From the NCBI GenBank assembly GCA_030066685.1, contig JASJBF010000019.1, positions 1 through 64,000 on the forward strand: a DNA stretch of 64,000 bases. The letters are read 5' to 3'. Each line of letters begins with the position of its first letter. The stretch's first letter is position 1. Of this stretch, positions 33,298 through 41,307 are shown in pieces. Below the pieces are notes generated by a model. The model saw only the letters and a program-made list of their open reading frames with translations, ran no database searches and was not told the DNA's origin. The position numbers were made by a program, and so were the translations under genes. Source of the DNA: Kiloniellales bacterium (GTDB lineage Bacteria; Pseudomonadota; Alphaproteobacteria; Kiloniellales; JAKSBE01).

Positions 33298-36237
33298 CTA
33301 ACGCATCGGCTCTCTCGAATCCCTATTCCCAGTAGCCAGCCACGCCTCCCAGGCTCGTTCAAAAATCTCCCGAGATCGAGCCATGTCAGCTCTCCATTGC
33401 GGTTGCAGTTCCTCAGGAATCTTTCTTCCGACGTTGCGATACTTCTCGAATAGCTGCCGCTGCTCGTCGGCCGCCTTCTTGAAGGGCGCGCCCTGAACCT
33501 GCAGCTCTATGGTCACTCCGCTTTCGTGCTGGAGCTGCATATGGAGTCCCGTGTAGCCCGTGACAGGGTTCGGCCGTTTCATGTAGTTCTTTTCGTCGAC
33601 CACCAGAAATTCCTTTCGAATTCGGGTCAGGGCCCGCTCCATGGCCTTGTCGTTCTCGGGGATGAGCCGGCCTGCCAGGTAGTCCCGGACCAAGTGGGCG
33701 CCGCTGTCCGGCGAGGCCGGCTCGACGCCAAGCTCCCGCATGTCATCCTGGAACTCTCTGATCTTGAAGGTCAGCCTGTCGCCGTCCTCCTTGACGCGGC
33801 TCAGGTCGAACTTGGTGCCCGGGACGGACTTGGCGATGTCTTCGAGCCGGCGGTCGAAGTCGGGCTTCGCTTGCGCCGCCATCTCAAGCAGCCTCCGCCG
33901 GTCCTCGACCGGCTGCACGATTGTCCTCTTGGTGAGCACCGGGTCGGGCTGGCCGACGGGTAGGCCGGCGCCGCCTGGGCTCGTGGGGCGCCCGCCTTTC
34001 GGGGCTCCGGGGTCCCCACCCTCGCCCGGCTTGGACCCCGGGCCTTTTCGGCCGCCGCCCCGTGTGATCCCGAGCTGGCGCATCGGACGGGGCGCTCCGG
34101 GTCTGAAGCCGCCGGCGGCGGCGTCGGCCGCGAGGTCGCGGTCGGCGCGGCCGAACTTGAGCTGGGGCTCGATGAGCCTCTGCCGGGTCTCCTCATCCTC
34201 GGTCATGAGGATCTGGTCGAGGACCGTGCGGATCTCGTTGCGCGGGGCGCCAAAGCCGAAGGGTAGGAGCGTCTGGATCCGCTGCTTGACCTCGGCCTCG
34301 GTCTCAGGCGTCACCCGGAGCATGTCCCGGAACAGCGCGGCCATCTCCGGGTCCAGGCCGAAGCCGACCGCGGCCTCGCGGAAGGCCTCCTCGCTCAGTC
34401 CGGCGGTTTCCGACAGGAACTCGTTGATCTCGCGCTCGCTCGGGCCCCGGGGGCCCTCTCCCTCCCCGGCCGCGCCGCCGGCGTCGTCGCTGCCGGCCTG
34501 GGCCAGTTGCGGGGCCGCGGCGAGGCGCGGGTCGCGCAGGCCGTAGAGGCTGCCCGGGTCGACGCTGGTCAGGTCGACGCTGGCCGGGTCGATGCCGGCG
34601 TCCTCCAGCTCGGCGATCGTCGCGGCCCGGGCCTCGGCCTCGGCGCGGAGCCCGGCCGGCAGGCCGGCGATCAGCTCGGCCAGCGCTGCCTCGTCGGGCG
34701 GGGCCGTCTCGTCGCCGGGGTTTGCGCCGTCGGCGCGCGCCGCCAGGAGCAGGGCCGGCCGGGCCTCGGGCTCGGCATCGAGATAGGCCTCGACCCAGTC
34801 GGCGCGTTCCTGGTTGGTGAAGATCCGGGGCGCCTCGATTCCGGCCTCGCGCTGGAAGGCCGCGGCAAAGAAGCGCCGGGCCCGGGCTTCCTGGGCCGGC
34901 GTGCGGAGCTGGCCCTGGGCGGTCAGCGCCGCGATCCGGGCCTCGACCCGCGCCGCCACCGCGCCCCGCGGGTCCAGCTCGATGCGCCGGCGCAGGGGCT
35001 CGGCCAGGCGCAGCACGGCCGCCCGCTCCGCCGGGCCGACGCCGGCTTCCTCGAGGACCCGGTCCCAGGCCACCTGCGGCCGGCCGCTCAAACGCCCGGC
35101 CAGGTCTCGGCGCCCGGCCGCAGTCTCGGCCTCGGCCTCCAGGCCCGCCAGGGCCTCGGGCCCCGCCAGCTCGGCGATCTGGGCCAGGGTCTCGGGGTCC
35201 GGGCTGCGGCCCGCCGCCAGCGCCGCCAGGGCCTCGGCCCGGGCGTGGCCGGCCAGCCTCCGGTTCTCCTCGGGCTGGCGCGCGCGCTCGGCCGCGATCC
35301 GCCGCGCCAGGCGGCTCCGCGCCGCCTCGGGCAGGGCCTCGGCCGCCGCAAGAGCCTCTGCCGCCGCGTCCGGATCGCTGTCCACCAGAAAGCCCTCGAC
35401 CTCGGCCAGGTCCAGGCGGGCGCGGGTCTGCCCGGCGAAGGCCGCCAGGCGCGCCGGCTCGGCCCCGGCGGCGAAGTCGGCGAGTAGCTCGTCGAGGGCC
35501 GCCGCGGCCTCGGCCGCCCGCGCGGGATCGCTTTGCACGGCCTCGACCAGCTCGCCGGCCTCGGACTCGAGCTGCGCGGCGGTCTGGGCGCGCAGGCGCG
35601 CGCCCTGCTCGAGCGCACCCTGCTCCAGCAGCACGAGCTGGTGGCTGCCGAGCTCCGCCTCCAGGCGGGCCAGGTCGTCCTCGCCCAGGCCGGACTCGCG
35701 CGCCGCGGCCAGCCGCGACTCGAGGACGGCCTCGGCCTGCGCCTTGACCGCCGCCGGCAGGCCGGCCGCCGGCTGCTCGGCGCCGTCGAGGACCTCGCGG
35801 GCCGCCTCGGTCATCTCCCGCCGGCCAGCGGCCGCCTGGGCTCGGCGCGCCGCGATTGTCGCGCCACGACGCAGGCGCTCCGCGGCCGCTTCCGGCGGCT
35901 CGGGCTTGCGCGACGGCAAGGGCGGGGCCGCCCCTCCATCGACCGCTTCGCCCTCAGCCTTCTTCTTGTCGTCCTTCGCCTTCCCTTTCTCGGCTTCAGC
36001 CTTTTCCTTCTCGGCTTCAGCCTTCTCCTTCTCGGCCTCGGCTTTCTTTCGCTCGGCCTCGGCCTTCTTCTTCTCCTTTTCCCTCTTGATCCGCGCGGCC
36101 TCGCCCTTGAGGCCGCGCCCGAGGTCGGCCAGGACCTCGTCGATCTCGGTTTCGAAGAGCCCCTCGGGAATCCGCAGGCCCGGGTCCCGCCTCAGGCCGA
36201 CGCGCGGCACCGCGCCGCGGCCCGGCACGCTCGCCAT
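33298..36237 (-). CDS. Phage ejection protein with C-terminal RelA/SpoT-like domain (copy 1)
   Basis: A 979-residue protein. Residues about 45-95 are a Lys/Glu/Ala repeat coiled coil. Residues about 100-560 are alanine-rich helices typical of podophage internal virion proteins (RRRIELDPRGAVAARVEARI, REAGIEAPRIFTNQERADWV). A Gly/Pro linker (about 700-770) leads to a C-terminal domain, about 800-945, resembling (p)ppGpp synthetases. It has SRVKEDGDRLTFKI, DSGAHLVRDYLAGRL, YMKRPNPVTGYTGLHMQL with Tyr895 and His899, and VTIELQVQ with Glu911, the positions of the synthetase GY..(L/I)H and E.Q motifs. This domain would pyrophosphorylate a nucleotide or RNA; the substrate is not predictable. An immunity-like gene follows. 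Confidence 0.8.
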   Translation of the reverse strand: MASVPGRGAVPRVGLRRDPGLRIPEGLFETEIDEVLADLGRGLKGEAARIKREKEKKKAEAERKKAEAEKEKAEAEKEKAEAEKGKAKDDKKKAEGEAVDGGAAPPLPSRKPEPPEAAAERLRRGATIAARRAQAAAGRREMTEAAREVLDGAEQPAAGLPAAVKAQAEAVLESRLAAARESGLGEDDLARLEAELGSHQLVLLEQGALEQGARLRAQTAAQLESEAGELVEAVQSDPARAAEAAAALDELLADFAAGAEPARLAAFAGQTRARLDLAEVEGFLVDSDPDAAAEALAAAEALPEAARSRLARRIAAERARQPEENRRLAGHARAEALAALAAGRSPDPETLAQIAELAGPEALAGLEAEAETAAGRRDLAGRLSGRPQVAWDRVLEEAGVGPAERAAVLRLAEPLRRRIELDPRGAVAARVEARIAALTAQGQLRTPAQEARARRFFAAAFQREAGIEAPRIFTNQERADWVEAYLDAEPEARPALLLAARADGANPGDETAPPDEAALAELIAGLPAGLRAEAEARAATIAELEDAGIDPASVDLTSVDPGSLYGLRDPRLAAAPQLAQAGSDDAGGAAGEGEGPRGPSEREINEFLSETAGLSEEAFREAAVGFGLDPEMAALFRDMLRVTPETEAEVKQRIQTLLPFGFGAPRNEIRTVLDQILMTEDEETRQRLIEPQLKFGRADRDLAADAAAGGFRPGAPRPMRQLGITRGGGRKGPGSKPGEGGDPGAPKGGRPTSPGGAGLPVGQPDPVLTKRTIVQPVEDRRRLLEMAAQAKPDFDRRLEDIAKSVPGTKFDLSRVKEDGDRLTFKIREFQDDMRELGVEPASPDSGAHLVRDYLAGRLIPENDKAMERALTRIRKEFLVVDEKNYMKRPNPVTGYTGLHMQLQHESGVTIELQVQGAPFKKAADEQRQLFEKYRNVGRKIPEELQPQWRADMARSREIFERAWEAWLATGNRDSREPMR
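35988..36090 (-). repeat. Tandem Lys-Glu-Ala coding repeat
   Basis: Within the ejection-protein gene, units of about 21 bases encode KAEAEKE-type heptads in tandem (minus strand). The shorter paralogue at 37.4 kb lacks this block, so it may expand and contract between copies. It should form a charged single helix or coiled coil. Confidence 0.75.
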
Positions 36238-36264
36238 CTCTCGCTTGCCTTCGGTCCGAGAGCG

Positions 36265-36714
36265 TCAGCGGAAGGTCCGGAGGTCGGAGGCCGCGCCGCT
36301 CAGGAGTGTCGAGGTGCCGGACAACAGCGCCCGGTCGCGCTGGCTGCGCCCGGCCATGCGCTCGAGGCGGGCCTGCTGCTCCAGTCGGGTGGCGGAGACC
36401 AGACCGTTGTTGAGCAGGTCCAAGGCGCCCAGCTCGGTCTCGGCGGCGATGTCCTCCTCGACCAGGAGCGCGGAGCCCCGGCCGGCGACACCCGAGCCGG
36501 CGCGCCGGGCCCTGGAGCGGGCGCCGAGTCGGCTCTGCTCGCGGCGGAAGTCCTGGGCCTGGCGCGCGGCGATCCGGCGCTCGCGCTCGGCCTGCTGCTC
36601 GGCGATCTCGGCCATGAATTCCGATTGATTGGCTTGCGCCACGCCTTGGACGACGGTCCCGGCGGCGGCCGCCGCGGTCCCGGCCAGGGCGAGGAAGAGC
36701 TCAGGTCCTGCCAT
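36265..36714 (-). CDS. gp14-like internal virion protein B
   Basis: A 149-residue protein starting at ATG 36714 (MAGPELFLALAGTAAAAAGT). It has a small-residue hydrophobic N-terminus and then a long helix (QSEFMAEIAEQQAERERRIA ... RREQSRLGARSRARRAGSG) ending in SALLVEEDIAAETELGALDL. This is the usual layout of the T7 gp14-like ejection protein of alphaproteobacterial podophages, often with the 'SGV...G.SAL.V..D.A...ELDA' stretch. It directly precedes the large ejection protein in transcription order, as in T7-type genomes. Its first six codons recur at the start of the 39.49-kb toxin gene. Confidence 0.78.
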   Translation of the reverse strand: MAGPELFLALAGTAAAAAGTVVQGVAQANQSEFMAEIAEQQAERERRIAARQAQDFRREQSRLGARSRARRAGSGVAGRGSALLVEEDIAAETELGALDLLNNGLVSATRLEQQARLERMAGRSQRDRALLSGTSTLLSGAASDLRTFR

Positions 36715-36843
36715 GGATTGCTTCCTATATTCTCGTGTGTCGGGGTCCGGAAAGGAACGGGGCGGCCCCTTTCGGAACCGCCCCGCTTCACTTCGGGGAG
36801 AGACAGGTCTCAGGTGACCTTGGCGACGGTCACCGTGGTCGGG
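36704..36843. repeat. 140-bp direct repeat, copy A
   Basis: This segment covers the first codons of the gp14-like gene, its upstream hairpin and the end of the preceding reading frame (GACGGTCACCGTGGTCGGG). It aligns along its length with 39480-39620, including the CGGGGCGG...CCGCCCCG hairpin (36758-36785). The two copies flank the 37.1-39.5 kb toxin cassette. Confidence 0.8.
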
Positions 36844-37028
36844 CCCGCATCGTCGCTGCCGGCCTGGGCCAGTTGCGTGGCCTCGGCCAGGCGCGGGTCG
36901 CGCAGGCCGTAGAGGCTGTCGGAGTCGGCGCGGACGAGGTCGACGCTGGACGGGTCGATGCCGGCGTCCTCCAGCTCGGCGATCGTCGCGGCCCGGGCCT
37001 CGGCGCGGAGCCACGCCGGCGAGTCCAA
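36810..37028 (-). pseudogene. Chimeric orphan fragment of ejection gene (copy 2)
   Basis: The frame reads AEARAATIAELEDAGIDPSS, LYGLRDPRLAEATQLAQAGS, matching the middle of the 979-residue ejection protein (AEARAATIAELEDAGIDPAS ... LYGLRDPRLAAAPQLAQAGS). It then switches to GPTTVTVAKVT, which matches the last residues (SPTTVTVANGT) of the 81-residue protein at 39.6 kb. It is therefore a recombination chimera between two phage genes, not a functional unit. Confidence 0.75.
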
Positions 37029-37068
37029 TTTGAAGTGCCGGCGCCGTAGTCTCCGCTGGAGTCAGAAA

Positions 37069-37086
37069 CGGCGGCCGGAGCCGCCG
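37069..37086 (-). terminator. Terminator after immunity-like gene 2
   Basis: Minus strand CGGCGGCTCCGGCCGCCG followed by TTTCTGACTCC. It is the counterpart of the hairpin at 32939-32956. Confidence 0.7.
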
Positions 37087-37118
37087 TGCTATTCGGGAAT
37101 CAAGAGTTTGATATAGAC

Positions 37119-37370
37119 CTATTCGTCTCCCGGCTGCCAGAGGATGTTCTGGATGTCCTCTTCCTCGTAGCCCATCTCTTCCAGCATCTCGCGGTCCAAA
37201 TCTTCCGCGGTCCAAAGGGATTGAAGGCTTGAGCCGCCCTTCACCCAGGTTTTCTTTCGCTGATGGTAGGTCTGAATCTGCCCCCACCCGTTCTCCAGGG
37301 TAACAGCACGAGCTATCCCACCTGTCTCAGGCAGGGACGGCCCAAGAACAATGTCGACAACCTTTTGCAT
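37119..37370 (-). CDS. Immunity-like protein 2 of RelA/SpoT-type toxin cassette
   Basis: An 83-residue acidic protein, MQKVVDIVLGPSLPETGGIA at the start, then RKKTWVKGG and GYEEEDIQNILWQPGDE. It is a clear paralogue of the 82-residue protein at 33.0-33.2 kb. The divergence between the two is greater than that between the linker regions of their toxin partners, as expected for toxin/immunity pairs under diversifying selection. GAGGAACC precedes the ATG. It lies 64 bases after the toxin gene stop. Confidence 0.7.
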   Translation of the reverse strand: MQKVVDIVLGPSLPETGGIARAVTLENGWGQIQTYHQRKKTWVKGGSSLQSLWTAEDLDREMLEEMGYEEEDIQNILWQPGDE

Positions 37371-37434
37371 CCAGAAGGTTCCTCTTTACGCTCTACCATA
37401 CTCTAGATATGGAGGGCTTGATCCAGTTGCGTAG

Positions 37435-39489
37435 CTACTTTTCGACCCTGGGGTCCTTGTTTCCGGCACCGAGCCATTCCCTCCAGGCACGCTCGAAGAC
37501 TTCCCGAGATCGCGCCTGGTCTCTTTTGTAGTCCGACCAAAGCGCGTCGGGAATATCATCTCCGAAGTCACGGTACTTCTCGAAGATCTCGCGCTGTGCA
37601 TCAGCAGCCTTTTTGAAGGGCGCACCCTGCACCTGCAGTTCCACGGTCAGTCCGTTCTTATGCCTGAGCTGCAAGTGTATCGCGGAGTACCCTGTCAGGG
37701 GTTTCGGCTTCTTCATGAAATCCTTTTCGTCGACCACCACGAAATCCTTTCGGACCCGCGCCAGCACACCCTGCAGGGCTTCGTGGTTCTCCGGGATCAA
37801 CCGGCCCGCCAGGTAATCGCGGATGAGGTGAGCGCCGCTATCCGGCGAGGCCGGCTCGACACCGGCTTTCCGCATTTCCTTCTGGAACTCTTCAATCTTG
37901 GAAGTCAGCCTATCGCCGTCCTCCTTGATCCGGCTCAGGCCGAGCTTGGTCCCCGGCACGGACCTGGCGATGTCTTCGAGCTGGCGGTCGAAGTCGGGCT
38001 TGGCCTCCGCCGCCATCTCCAGCAGCCTGCGCCGGCCCTCGACCGGCTGGACGACCGTCCTCTTGGTGAGCACCGGGTCGGGCTGGCCGACGGACAGACC
38101 GGCGCCGCCTGGGCTCCTGGGGCGGCCGCCTCGCGGGGCTTCGGGGTCGCCATCCTCGCCCGGCTTGGAGCCTCGGCCTTTCCGGCCGCCGCCCTGGGTG
38201 ATCCCGAGCTGGCGCGTCGGACGGGTCGCTCCGGACCGGAAGCCGCCGGCGGCGGCGTCGGCCGCGAGGTCGCGGTCGGCGCGGCCGAACTTGAGCTGCG
38301 GCTCGATAAGCCTCTGCCGGGTCTCCGCGTCCTCGGTCATGAGGATCTGGTCGAGGACCGTGCGGATCTCGTTGCGCGGGGCGCCGAAGCCGAAGGGTAA
38401 GAGCGTTCGGATCCGCTGCCTGACCTCGGCCTCGGTCTCCGGCGTCACCCGGAGCATGTCGCGGAACAGCGCGGCCATCTCCGGATCCAGGCCGAAGCCG
38501 GCGGCGGCGTCGCGGAAGGCCGCGTCGCTGAGGTCGCCGGTCTCGGACAGGAAGTCGTTGATCTCGCGCTCGCTGGGGCCCCGGGGGTCCTCGAACCCGC
38601 CGGCGTCGTCGGCGCCGGCCTGGGCCAGTTGCCGGGCGCGCGGGTCGTGCGGGCGCAAGCCGGGCGCGGCCGCCTCCTGGAAGACGGCGAGGCCGGCCGG
38701 GCTGAGACCCTCGGCGCGGCCGCTCCGCACGATCCCGGCCTGCGCCGCCGTCCTGGCAAGCAGGCGCTCCTGCATCGGGCGGCGGGCGCGCTCGGCGGCG
38801 ATCTCCAGCTCCAGGCGGGCGCGCTGCGGCGCGGGCAGCGTTTCGATCGCCTCAAGGGCCGCCGCCGCCGCCTTGGGATCGCCGGCGGCGATGTGGCCTT
38901 CGACCTCGGCGGCGGCCAGCGCGGCCCGGGTCTCTTCGCCAAAGGCCGAAAGCACCTCGGCGGCGACGCCCGGCGCGAAGTCGGCGAACAGCTCGTCGAG
39001 GGCCGCCACGGCGTCGAACGCCCGCGCGGGGTTCGCCAGCACGGCCGCGACCAGCGCGCCGGCCTCGGCCTCGAGCTGCCCGGCGGCCTGGGCGCGCAGG
39101 CGCGCGGCCTGCTCGGCCAGGCCCCGCTCCAGCAGCAGGAGCTGGTGGGCGCCGAGCTCGGCCTCGAGCCGGGCCAGGTCGTCCTCGCCGAGCCCGGCCC
39201 GGCGGGCCTCGCTCAGGCGTGCCGCCATGGCGGCGCCGGTCTCGGCCTTGACCGCCGCCGGCAGCCCAGCCGGCGCATCGTCCGGTGCCGCGAAGAGACC
39301 GAGCGCAGCCCGGGTCATCTCCGGCCGACCGGCGCCCGCCTGGGCCCGGCGTGCCGCCACCGCGGCGCCCCGGCGCAGGCGCGCCGCCACCGACTCCGGC
39401 GGCTCGGGCTTGCGCGACGGCAGCTGTGGAGTCGCAGCAAGGGCGGCCGCGGGCCCGGCCGCGGCGCGCGAGAGCTCCGGTCCTGCCAT
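37435..39489 (-). CDS. Phage ejection protein with C-terminal RelA/SpoT-like domain (copy 2)
   Basis: A 684-residue shortened paralogue of the 33.3-kb protein. It begins MAGPELSRAAAG, borrowed from the gp14-like gene start, then joins the ejection protein at LPSRKPEPPESVAARLRRG. Helical alanine-rich repeats follow; a block from SEREINDFLSETGDLSDAAF through the linker is almost identical to copy 1. The C-terminal domain (about 505-650) has DSGAHLIRDYLAGRL, FMKKPKPLTGYSAIHLQL (Tyr601, His605) and LTVELQVQ (Glu617). The outer tip diverges from copy 1. It keeps the synthetase-like residues but has lost much of the N-terminal virion part, so packaging into particles is uncertain. Confidence 0.78.
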   Translation of the reverse strand: MAGPELSRAAAGPAAALAATPQLPSRKPEPPESVAARLRRGAAVAARRAQAGAGRPEMTRAALGLFAAPDDAPAGLPAAVKAETGAAMAARLSEARRAGLGEDDLARLEAELGAHQLLLLERGLAEQAARLRAQAAGQLEAEAGALVAAVLANPARAFDAVAALDELFADFAPGVAAEVLSAFGEETRAALAAAEVEGHIAAGDPKAAAAALEAIETLPAPQRARLELEIAAERARRPMQERLLARTAAQAGIVRSGRAEGLSPAGLAVFQEAAAPGLRPHDPRARQLAQAGADDAGGFEDPRGPSEREINDFLSETGDLSDAAFRDAAAGFGLDPEMAALFRDMLRVTPETEAEVRQRIRTLLPFGFGAPRNEIRTVLDQILMTEDAETRQRLIEPQLKFGRADRDLAADAAAGGFRSGATRPTRQLGITQGGGRKGRGSKPGEDGDPEAPRGGRPRSPGGAGLSVGQPDPVLTKRTVVQPVEGRRRLLEMAAEAKPDFDRQLEDIARSVPGTKLGLSRIKEDGDRLTSKIEEFQKEMRKAGVEPASPDSGAHLIRDYLAGRLIPENHEALQGVLARVRKDFVVVDEKDFMKKPKPLTGYSAIHLQLRHKNGLTVELQVQGAPFKKAADAQREIFEKYRDFGDDIPDALWSDYKRDQARSREVFERAWREWLGAGNKDPRVEK

Positions 39490-39620
39490 GGACTGCTTCC
39501 TTCTTTTCGTCTGCGTGGGGGAGTCCGAAAAAGAACGGGGCGGCCCCTTTCGGGACCGCCCCGCTTCAGGTCGGGGGAGGGAGAGGTCAGGTGCCGTTGG
39601 CGACGGTCACCGTGGTCGGG
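39480..39620. repeat. 140-bp direct repeat, copy B
   Basis: Counterpart of 36704-36843. It contains the first codons of the 684-residue toxin gene, a hairpin and the end of the 81-residue gene. Small deletions and substitutions separate the copies, so the duplication is not recent. Confidence 0.8.
39536..39563 (-). terminator. Terminator after capsid/81-residue genes
   Basis: Minus strand CGGGGCGG...CCGCCCCG with a 12-base loop, followed by TTCTTTTT. It would end the capsid transcript before the toxin cassette, whose gene starts 47 bases further on. Confidence 0.7.
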
Positions 39621-39832
39621 CTGGCGGCGGTCACGACCAGGAGGTCGACCGTCCGCGCGCCGCCGGTGTTGCCGACCGCCAGGACCACGTCGTTGGGATC
39701 GAGCTGGCCCTGGAAGGGCAGGAAGTAGTCGGCCGCCGCGATCGCCGCGATCGCGTCCGCCGTGCGGTAGAGGTAGAGCTTCTGCCCGTCGCCGTTGGAC
39801 AACAGCACCATGCGTTTGGGATCGAAGGCCAT
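39587..39832 (-). CDS. Small phage structural protein after capsid
   Basis: An 81-residue protein, FDPKRMVLLSNGDGQKLYLY at the start, then RTADAIAAIAAADYFLP, VVLAVGNTGGARTVDLLVVT and VTVANGT at the end. The alternating pattern predicts a small beta-rich protein. Its place directly after the major capsid gene and the 'Y.TAD....A..YF' motif fit a head decoration or head-fibre type protein. The last residues recur in the chimeric fragment at 36.8 kb. Confidence 0.7.
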   Translation of the reverse strand: MAFDPKRMVLLSNGDGQKLYLYRTADAIAAIAAADYFLPFQGQLDPNDVVLAVGNTGGARTVDLLVVTAASPTTVTVANGT

Positions 39833-39851
39833 GGCTTGTCGCGTCCTCCTG

Positions 39852-40688
39852 TCAGGCCGGGATCGCCAGGGTGTCGTTGACCCGGATCTCGACCACGCCC
39901 TCGGGGTCGATCAGGCAGGCGCCCTGGCTCATCATGTTGTTGACGAAGTGCGCCGCCCGGTCGCCGTGCCAGGTGATGTCGGTCATGACATCGGCGCCCA
40001 CGGCGTGGCCGATGGCGGTGCGGTGGTAGAGCAGGCAGCGGGTCTGGTTGCTGCCGACCCCGGTCAGGCCGGTGTGCATGATCCAGTTGACCCCCAACCA
40101 GGTCCGCGAGCCCGCCGCCTTGACGTAGGGCAGGTCCTTGCCGACGAAGTCGGAGGAGGCGAACTCGTTGATGGTCATGGCGACCGACCACTGGCGCGGC
40201 GACAAAAGGCCGAAGCGGCCGCCGTCGTTGGGCACGTCGGCGCCGTTGAGGGCCTCGACCGACTCCAGGAAGAGGGTCCGGGTCATGGCGCCGGTGAAGT
40301 CGCCGACGAAGCTGCTGGTGCCGCCGGCGGCGGTCAGGACCAGCTCATCGGTCTTGCGGCCGAGGCCCCAGGCGCCGGCGTTGGCCACCACCTCGCGCTC
40401 GTCGTGGTTGGTCTTCAGCTCGTCCAGCTTGTCGACCCAGTCGCCGGCGTAGAAGTCGGCGAGCTGGCATTCGATGGGGTCGTGGCTGGCGTTCATCGGC
40501 GTGATCTGGCCGTGGCGGGCCTTGGTCGTGGCCGCCCCCTTGCCGACCTTCTGGAAGGTCGTCGAGGCGCCGCGGACGTTGTTCTTGGTCCGCACGGTGC
40601 CCCGCAGGAGGGAGCCGCGCCGCTGGTAGGCTTCGTGAACTTCGCGCTCGAACTGCTTGACGAAGCTCAGATCGATGGAGGTGCTCAT
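39852..40688 (-). CDS. Major capsid protein, T7-like/N4-like podophage type
   Basis: A 278-residue protein. Landmarks are FVKQFEREVHEAYQRRGSLL near the N-terminus, GAATTKARHGQITPMNASHD, ECQLADFYAGDWVDKLDELK, and NDGGRFGLLSPRQWSVAMTI, then YVKAAGSRTWLGVNWIMHTG. This is the pattern of major capsid proteins of alphaproteobacterial podophages (HK97 fold, phage_capsid_2-like). In contiguous phages the gene follows portal and scaffold; here about 8 kb of cellular genes lies between scaffold and capsid. Confidence 0.88.
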   Translation of the reverse strand: MSTSIDLSFVKQFEREVHEAYQRRGSLLRGTVRTKNNVRGASTTFQKVGKGAATTKARHGQITPMNASHDPIECQLADFYAGDWVDKLDELKTNHDEREVVANAGAWGLGRKTDELVLTAAGGTSSFVGDFTGAMTRTLFLESVEALNGADVPNDGGRFGLLSPRQWSVAMTINEFASSDFVGKDLPYVKAAGSRTWLGVNWIMHTGLTGVGSNQTRCLLYHRTAIGHAVGADVMTDITWHGDRAAHFVNNMMSQGACLIDPEGVVEIRVNDTLAIPA

Positions 40689-40990
40689 CGCGTGAGGTCG
40701 CTCCTTGTCAGCTTGTCTTGGGGTTCGGGAAAGAGCACCCCGCCGGTTGTCCTGGACGGTCAGGCCGAGGCCCGCGGTTCCCCGCCTCCAGCCCGGATCG
40801 GGATGGGCGCACGGGCCGCCGGCCGCCGGCCCGCTTCAGGGCCACCGGGATTGCGTGAAGAAAGGCAGGCCGGGGCGGCCGCGGGCCCTGCCCTCTGGAC
40901 AGGGTTGCCCGCGCCCGCGCCGGGTCGGGAAATCGAAAAAGGAATCAGGCGCGACGGCGGCCCGGGCTCGGGCGCCCGGTCGCGCGTCGG
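40689..40990. other. Intergenic region upstream of capsid gene
   Basis: About 300 GC-rich bases between a minus-strand lipoprotein gene and the capsid gene. An inverted repeat near 40950-40988 (GCGCGAC...GCCCGG...GTCGCGCG) probably ends the lipoprotein transcript. No copy of the repressor-type TCGTAC palindrome is visible, so the capsid promoter is unidentified. Confidence 0.4.
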
Positions 40991-41212
40991 CTAAAAGGTC
41001 TTGCCGGCCTGGCCGGTCTGCAGCTCGCGGATCTGCTCGCGCATCAGTTCGATCTGGGTCTCCAGGTTGTCGATCTGGCGCTGCAGGTCGAAGACGGTGG
41101 GCGTCGAGGCCTCGGCCCCGGGCGACGGGGCGCGCCCGGCGCCGGAGTTCGCGGCGCAGCCCGCGAGCGCGAGCGGCAGGGTCAGGACGAGGATGGCGGC
41201 GAGGCGGGCCAT
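40991..41212 (-). CDS. Small coiled-coil lipoprotein
   Basis: A 73-residue protein starting MARLAAILVLTLPLALAGCA, a signal peptide with lipobox Cys19. After a Gly/Pro-rich stretch it ends in a short coiled coil (DLQRQIDNLETQIELMREQI). The start at 41212 was chosen because it directly precedes the signal peptide. It could be a cellular Lpp-like protein or a phage accessory gene; the position beside the capsid gene does not decide. Confidence 0.6.
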   Translation of the reverse strand: MARLAAILVLTLPLALAGCAANSGAGRAPSPGAEASTPTVFDLQRQIDNLETQIELMREQIRELQTGQAGKTF

Positions 41213-41307
41213 GGTCTTGGTCTCCCGGTTGGGCGGACTTGCCCCCTTGTCCCTGTGTAGCACGAGGCCCGGTCGAGTCGGCAAGGCCCGGCGCCGCCGG
41301 ACGCCCG

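Noticed and set aside
35988-36090. Lys/Glu/Ala repeat considered as a sequencing or assembly artefact
   Set aside because: It stays in frame, encodes a regular heptad-like pattern and has unit-to-unit substitutions, so it looks like a genuine coding repeat.
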